Shown one piece after another: positions 57,582 through 64,000 of a stretch of DNA of 64,000 nucleotides. Both the position numbers and the translations under genes were made by a program. The stretch comes from Oryza sativa Japonica Group (Eukaryota > Streptophyta > Magnoliopsida > Poales > Poaceae): the NCBI RefSeq assembly GCF_034140825.1, contig NC_089046.1:23172501-23236500 (forward strand), in the 5' to 3' direction. A model generated the notes under the pieces. That model did no database searches. It had not been told where the DNA came from and saw only the letters and a list, made by a program, of their open reading frames with translations. Position 1 is the stretch's first letter. Each line of letters opens with the position of its first letter.

Positions 57582-59092
57582 CTAACGGCAACGTTTTACT
57601 TTGAAAAAAAAATCTAGCATCAACTACAACAGCATTAATTAGTACAATAATCCAAAATATTAATCATAATCCCTCGTAGATCATATCAAATCATCGTGTG
57701 ATCTTAGCATCTCATCGTTTGCTCTACGACTAATTAATAAGGCTGTAAAAAAATAAACAAAGTAACCAAAATAATTTGTGAGTAAAAGTTTTTATATATA
57801 TATGTATTTTTAGCAATTTGAAATCTATGCTGCGAAATAAGTTACCATGGAGAAAGAAAATCTTAAAATTGACTATATAATGATGTTTAAAATTCCTTTT
57901 TAAATGTGGCTTAAATAAGCCAAGAAACAAATGGCAAGAGTGTAATAATTAATTAGCCAAATTAAGCACAATGCGACAGACACACATGTACATGTACTCG
58001 TGCCCTGACATGACATACATCGTGGGCTTGGACTGGAGATAGCTCTAGCTAGCTGGTGAAGCCGGCCATGGAGATGTTGATGATTTTTATGTTTTTTTTT
58101 CCTTTGGCCAACCATTTGTGGGCTAGCTGCAATTAGCACAAGAGATCACCCTCTCATCTCATGTGATCATGTCCCCCCTCCCTTGGCCCCTACTATCATC
58201 TTCTTTGATTTTTCTCATTTGCAAGGGGTCCATATTTGTGTTTGGCATCATTCAGTTAGGTATGTAGTATAGGCATGGTTTTGTGATGCATGGGTGTGAA
58301 TTTGTCCTTTTGGATTTTATATATATTCATAGAATGACAAATGGTAAAAGGTGTGATGTGGGGAAATTATGGTGGTTGGATTATGAGTGGGTTACAATCG
58401 GAATCTATCCAGTGCGTCGAGGATCGATAAAGTTAGGTGAATCGGTCTTTTTCTATCTATTGGCATTTTATTCAACAATAATGGTTTGTTTTAGTAAATA
58501 ACTATATGACATCATAAAAACTCTAGTGAAGGTCGTACAATATTCGTTAGAACAACCCTTCTTCGCTAAGACATGGACAAATATATTGGCCAACCTAGGA
58601 TCTAATTAATTGATCACGAACTCCTGAAACAAAGTGGTAGAATGTGAATCGGATGTACTGTATATGTAATCGCACTATCCACACAACTAGATGTATGCAC
58701 GTTGCAAAATTATGGGGTGTTTTGGTTATTCATTACTTTGTATCCGTAATGTGAAATAATGCTTACATTCTTTAATTTTCTGTGTAACCTCGCTAGCTAT
58801 ACAATCAGGGAGCAATATAGTTCATAGATATCGACCATACACGTACTTATATGGATGTGCATATATCCTCTATATCTAAATCAATTAAAAATACCTATCA
58901 TTCAGTTTGCGCTACCACTACACAACCTCTAAACAACAGCCACAATAAACTCCTCCCTCTCCCACACCACACTCTAGTAACCCTAATTCAGACACATGTC
59001 ATATCTTTCCCGTTATGGTTGCGCCGTCATCGATGTCCCCTATGGCGTGGCTTATCTCCGACCCTTTGCCTCCCCTCTGTTGCTGAAAGCTA
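57582..59092. other. Intergenic, nothing recognised
   Basis: AT-rich sequence. No gene, RNA or element end could be supported on either strand. Confidence 0.4.
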
Positions 59093-59194
59093 CTCCCTCC
59101 GTCCCAAAATATAACAACTTTTGGCTATGAATCTGAACACTACTATGTGTCCAGATTCATAGCTAAAAGTTGTTATATTTTAGAATGGAGGTAG
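59093..59194. mobile_element. Short Stowaway-type MITE
   Basis: This 102-bp element has ends CTCCCTCCGTCCCAAAATAT and its complement, flanked by TA. The arms share TGTGTCCAGATTCATAGCTA with the element at 30643-30727, so the two are relatives. Confidence 0.88.
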
Positions 59195-59605
59195 TATACA
59201 AAACCGTCTCTACATGTTGTTTTCAATTTGCTACAGTTAAAGCCACATTGGAATATATTGAGGTGATGATCAATATTATAGCACGCCGTGCCCGCAACGC
59301 CTGGTTGTAAAGGGCCCGGTTGTCCTCTACCCCGATCATCACACAGCTAGCTTGCATTGGTTTAGCTGGTAGTACTGATCATCACACAGCTCGATGGATA
59401 TGATATGATTCGCAGTTTTCTTGGTTTTTGAGAGCTTGAATTCTGGTCGACCACTTGGAGAGGCCAGAGGTCTGCAGCTTGCTGGTGCATGGCAGTTTAT
59501 CTGTCCCAAGTACACTGCCAATGAAGACCATCTGCCTAGCTGCACTCTTGCTCATGACCAAAGTGTTGGTGCACATGTGTGATGTGTCTGCCAATTTGCA
59601 ATCAA

Positions 59606-59948
59606 GGGGGTGTTTAAATCTAGGGGTGTAAAGTTTTGGCGTGTCACATTGGGTATTATATAGGGTGTTGTATAGGGTGTTCGGGCACTAATAAAAAAAC
59701 TAAATACAAAATCCGTTAGTAAACCGCAAGACGAATTTATTAAACCTAATTAATCCGTCATTAGCAAATGTTTACTGTAGCACCATATTGTTAAATCACG
59801 GAGCAATTAGGCTTAAAAGATTCATCCTGCAAATTAGTTGCAATCTGTACAATTAGTTAATTTTTAACCTATATTTAATACTTCATCCAGGTGTTAAAAA
59901 TTCGATGTGACATGGTGTAAAATTTTTATATCAGAACTAAACAGGGCC
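59606..59948. mobile_element. Tourist-like MITE (copy 2 of a pair)
   Basis: The right end reads inward GGCCCTGTTTAGTTCTG and the left begins GGGGGTGTTTAAATC. CAA lies on both flanks. The interior is homologous to 56896-57231. Confidence 0.65.
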
Positions 59949-59953
59949 CAATA

Positions 59954-60154
59954 CTCCCCAAAAAAAAAGTCAACCTAGGTTGGCTAGGGTTGTGTTTAGT
60001 TGAACGCAAAGTTTGGATTTTAGTTGATATTAGAAATGATGTGACTGAAAAGTTGTGTGTGTATGACAGGTTGATGTGATGGAAAAGGACTGAAGTTTGG
60101 ATCCAAACTTTGAATCTAAACACAGCCTAGGTTAGCTTTTTTTGACAGAGGGAG
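59954..60154. mobile_element. Stowaway-type MITE interrupted by a Tourist-like MITE
   Basis: The outer ends are CTCCCCAAAAAAAAAGTCAA and (right) TTGACAGAGGGAG, flanked by TA. The middle is occupied by the 140-bp insertion listed next. Confidence 0.7.
59988..60127. mobile_element. Tourist-like MITE nested in a Stowaway MITE
   Basis: It starts GGTTGTGTTTAGTTGA and reads inward from the right GGCTGTGTTTAGATTC. TAG flanks both sides (59985-59987 and 60128-60130). Length is 140 bp. Confidence 0.75.
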
Positions 60155-60202
60155 TACATATATCTTAAGGATGTGTATGTTCATCCTCCGTTTTCATTTC
60201 AA

Positions 60203-60350
<148 letters not shown>

Positions 60351-60405
60351 TAGTCAGCATTATTGACTATTACTGTACCATCGATACTTTCTTAATATAT
60401 ACGTA

Positions 60406-60530
60406 CGCATGTTCCAAAATATTTATATAAGCATTTTCTATGAGTATTTTAAAAATGTATTTGGACATCCTTCCGTCCAGATACATTTTCGAAAACGAGC
60501 AGATATGCTTATATTTTAGAATAGAGGGAG
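60406..60530. mobile_element. Degraded Stowaway-type MITE
   Basis: The right end is ATATTTTAGAATAGAGGGAG before TA, and the left shows the complementary TTCCAAAATAT. The arms share GGACATCCTTCCGTCCAGAT-type sequence. Confidence 0.6.
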
Positions 60531-62208
60531 TAATATTGTTAAGTGATTATAATGAACGAGAAAGTTGTAAAACCATATAATATTGGATATATATGAATAG
60601 TTAATCAGCTTAAACAACAAAATTCCTAACACCCCAAATGCATCATATTTCACCGACCCTTAATTTTTTTTGTGGAACATTTCAAGTGACATTTGTATAT
60701 GTGAGCATTTCATCTATATGTTTTACTATAGAATGATCGAGATAGCATACTGGAATAAAAAAGAAGAAAAACATGAGAATCTGAAAAAAGGGACAAAGAT
60801 ATGCATGTTCTCTTGTGATAGCTAGGCAGTACAAATTGAACATACCATATGCACATGGAATATTTTCTAGGCTGGAGTAGGACCAAAACCATTACATGCA
60901 TGCCCTACAACTACAGGATAAACAAAGTACTACCAGTTCAAAAATGGTGCTTCAAAAGAAGGATGCTCATGCACTTTGTGATGATATCTCCAACATTTTG
61001 TAATGGATGGCCATGTAGCTTATGCAGTGTTTGCAGTACTTGAAATGGACCCTGCAACAATATATGCAATCCATATGCATGCTACCACTTGACACACCCA
61101 GAGATAATGATTTATATTTAGTAGTACACATTTTGAAGACCGGAGAGATTCCTCCATTGGATTTGCCACCCAAGCACCTGCAGATCTGGCTGCTGCAGGT
61201 CGTGATTTTAGTGTTTTGAATTTTTTTATATTTATGTAGGAACATGATGCCAACTAATGTAAAATTAGTGTAGAGTACTACATAATTTTGATAGAGTTAT
61301 AGGACACAAAAAAACTCCATGACTATATATGCCTCAATCGATCGTATTAAATGTTCCCAATTGGTTTTTCCCCTTCTAGCTATATATGAAAACATCGGAA
61401 CATAGATTGTTGGTTTCTCATGCGAGTTCGAGAAGAAAATGGGTCATTGGTTTCATGGGAAATATGCAGAATGTATCATTACTTCAATTCCATGATGAAC
61501 CGAGAAAATTTCTCACATTCCGAACAGGGGTTAGGTAGGGATCAAATTCATTATAAATTAGAAATGACACGGTCCATGACAACAAATACTCCTAAGTGGT
61601 GATTCATGAGAGCATATATATGTTTATTTTTTTATCAATTCAATCAATTGCTGTTTGTTTAGCATAATTTCATTACAGCCTTAAAGGTATGAATGTATAG
61701 AAAGGTTTAATTATGTTCAGGGTTTAATTAATAATTAAGTTCAACATATTAATGAATAATGACTATTGTCTAGAGCTGCCCTAGCAATGGCCCGACCGTT
61801 TGTACATTTGGGTTTGTTGGAATGATTGCCATAGTACAATCTTTACTATAGCTTCATGGCTGCAAGTTAGGCATGTATAGACCAACTGTCTGTGGCAGCT
61901 GGTAGAGCTGCACGCATGCGTGTCCTTGTTATTTTCGTACTCAATTCTTCATAACAAATTAGTAGCCATAATCTAAAAGAACGATATCTATTAAATACTA
62001 TGTAAAATTGTTACTATCTCATGGCCTCCCTTGTTAGAATATTTTCATTTATGTCTATCCTAAAAATACGGTTTTTCAGTTTTTGTCTATTTTGCATGCA
62101 GCCATATTTGATTGTTAGATTTAAACCAATATATTCCTTCTGTTCACTAATAGGATAAGGCATATTAGGTTTCATCATGATGAAGCTTTGATAAAAAAAA
62201 AGGGTACT
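60531..62208. other. Intergenic, nothing recognised
   Basis: AT-rich sequence up to the LTR. No gene, RNA or intact element could be supported. Confidence 0.4.
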
Positions 62209-63332
62209 TGTCGACGGGGGATACCCGTTGTTGGTGACATGGGACCGGGAGTATCATGACTAGAGGCTTGGGCATGAGCAATCACCCACGAGGCCTGACC
62301 CCTTCGGGGGGGTCGGGCCCGAGGGTGATGTGGCCGCCCCCCCTCTTCGTCTCCCCGAGGGGTCGGACCGCTCTTGTTTCGGCCCCGAGGGCTGAGGCGC
62401 CCCGACCCCTTGTGGGTTTTGCGCCGCGTGTATGGGTTAGGTGAGCGCAGCGGGGCTCACCTAACCGCATTTATTGCGGTTTGGACGAGCGCGTCACGCT
62501 GCATGTAACGCAGTGCAGCGCGCTCGTTTATCCGGTCTGTGACCAGTCACAGACCGATCAGATCGTGGGTTAGGTGGCGACAGGCGGTCTGACGCACGCC
62601 TCGCCCCATCCCGTCAGGATGAGAGCCTCCAAGCACTCGTTCCTAGCCGGAGCCGGCGTGTTAGCTCCTGGAGGTGGCACGTTGGACCCGGTCAGATATA
62701 TGCCAGGCTTCATCCTAACCATTACAAGCAAGATATTGTATGAAGAAGGGCGAACATGCAGATTGCTAAACTGACACGTGGTGGACAAGAATGACCGATT
62801 TGTGACCGGTCTGACACTGGTCATGTCGTCAGCAGACAGCCATGTTCCCACGTCGCGCTTGCTTCCGGCGGAAGTGGAGGTAGGTATGGGCAGTCCCATC
62901 AGAAGGTCATTCGGACGGCAACCATACAAATCTCTGTCCATTTATGAAGAGAGGATAAGTCCCCACACAAAAGAGAGAGATGGTGCATGTGGTATCCCCT
63001 TGAGATATAAAAGGAGGACCTTGCCCACTTAGGAGAGGGATCTAGAACGATCGAGGCTGGATTGGGAACCAGAGGAGAGGGTTTCGAGTGTAAGAGCTCT
63101 CTGGCACTCCAGCTCTTTGTAGCTTCTTCATACATAGATCCACCAAAACACAGGAGTAGGGTATTACGCTTCTCAGCGGCCCGAACCTGTATACATCGCC
63201 CGTGTCTTGTGCTTCTTCCATTCTCGCGAACCTTCCACAGACTAGGAGCTTAGAACCTCACCCAGGGTCCCCGGCCGAACCGGCAAAGGGGGGCCTGCGC
63301 GGTCTCCCGGTAAGGAGCCCCAAGCTCCGTCA
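62209..63332 (+). repeat. Left LTR
   Basis: TG...CA-bounded terminal repeat of the retrotransposon above. The 5' boundary follows GGGTACT, and the 3' boundary is set by the primer-binding-site-like sequence directly after it. Confidence 0.7.
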
Positions 63333-64000
63333 TCTGGCGCGCCAGGTAGGGGACCTCTGCGTGTGTTTTTCTAAGCTCTCGCATTCTTTCGTGTGCGCCA
63401 AGCTTTTCCTGTTCAGCCCAATGGCCGAACAAGCAAAGGCGCACAACCTCTCTCCGAGCGTTAGCGGTGACGACGGGGAGCCGAACCCACGCCGTCGAGC
63501 TCGTACTCCACCGCCCCCTCCACGCCAAAGTCCTAGGCGGGAGGAGGCGCTCGAGAGGGTCGAAGGATCCGCGACTTCGACATCCACGGGTGATGGAGAA
63601 GGGCGCCGAGATAGGGAGCGTCGCCTCCTTGTCTAAGGCGACGGCAGCACGCCCCAGGGCGCGCTCCAAGCTGCGGGCGCGCTCCTACGTCACCCGCCCG
63701 TCGTCCCTGACCCGGAGTCTCCAGCCCAACGTTGGCTGGACGACGTGGCCAACTTGGTCATGACGGCACGGCAGCACCTAGGTGCTGGTGGGCGGTCCTC
63801 CGCCACCAAGACCTCTGGCGCTGCTACCACCGGCTCCGTGTCGTCAAGGCGGAGGGCGCGGCGAGCGGCGGCTGTTGCTCGCCATTCGGCTGCCACTCCC
63901 TCGTCAGCGCCTCCGACCCGGGAAGATCAGCGTGGGGGGCCAGATGCCCGCATCGGTATCGAGCGCCGGCGTAATGGTCGACGTGCTCCCCACGCAACGG
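62209..64000 (+). mobile_element. LTR retrotransposon, left LTR and start of internal region (probably Ty3/gypsy)
   Basis: The left LTR runs from 62209 (TGTCGACGGGGG) to about 63332 (CCGTCA), roughly 1.1 kb and GC-rich in its first third, with a TATAAAA promoter box near 63005. A primer-binding-site-like TGGCGCGCCAGGTAGGGG follows at 63335. The internal region then begins with GC-rich, probably gag-leader sequence and leaves the window at the right edge. The other LTR is outside, so neither age nor completeness can be judged. Assignment to Ty3/gypsy is by general appearance only. Confidence 0.75.

Overview
The window looks like nuclear DNA of a grass, almost certainly rice (Oryza). Host genes are GC-rich at their 5' ends and interrupted by many short introns. 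The spaces between them are packed with Stowaway, Tourist, CACTA and Mutator-type elements typical of rice, and there is a plastid-derived insert.

Layout: (1) 1-17.4 kb is a disease-resistance locus. A CC-NB-ARC-LRR (NLR) gene on the minus strand was duplicated as a block of about 5.1 kb (2111-7236 and 12259-17351). Copy A carries one premature stop near its C-terminus. Copy B carries two different premature stops and is a pseudogene. Between the copies lies a minisatellite array in which a piece of plastid DNA with trnT-UGU was amplified three times at about 504-bp spacing. (2) 17.4-22.6 kb is transposon-rich and contains a CACTA-type element with intact ends. (3) 22.6-28.5 kb holds two convergent genes: a small arginine/serine-rich nuclear protein (+, six exons, first intron apparently GC-AG) and a trichome-birefringence-like O-acetyltransferase (-, four exons). 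(4) 32.4-33.3 kb holds a box C/D snoRNA cluster (+) behind a telo-box/TATA promoter. It has two paralogous U59-type snoRNAs, a snoR41Y-like snoRNA and one weaker candidate; the three clear ones target 18S rRNA. (5) 34.2-43.9 kb is a complete 21-exon gene (-) for the TRAPPII subunit TRS130/TRAPPC10. (6) 45.4-49.9 kb is a seven-exon class 3 lipase gene (-). (7) 50-62 kb has no recognisable host gene and consists of nested DNA transposons and simple repeats. (8) From 62.2 kb to the right edge lies the left LTR and the start of the body of an LTR retrotransposon.

The host genes do not form one pathway. TRS130 acts in vesicle tethering at the trans-Golgi network, the TBL protein in Golgi cell-wall acetylation, the snoRNAs in ribosome maturation and the NLR pair in immunity. 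All exon models were derived by hand from splice signals, reading-frame phase and family conservation, and no alignments were run. Every join in the TRS130, lipase, TBL and SR-like models keeps the frame.
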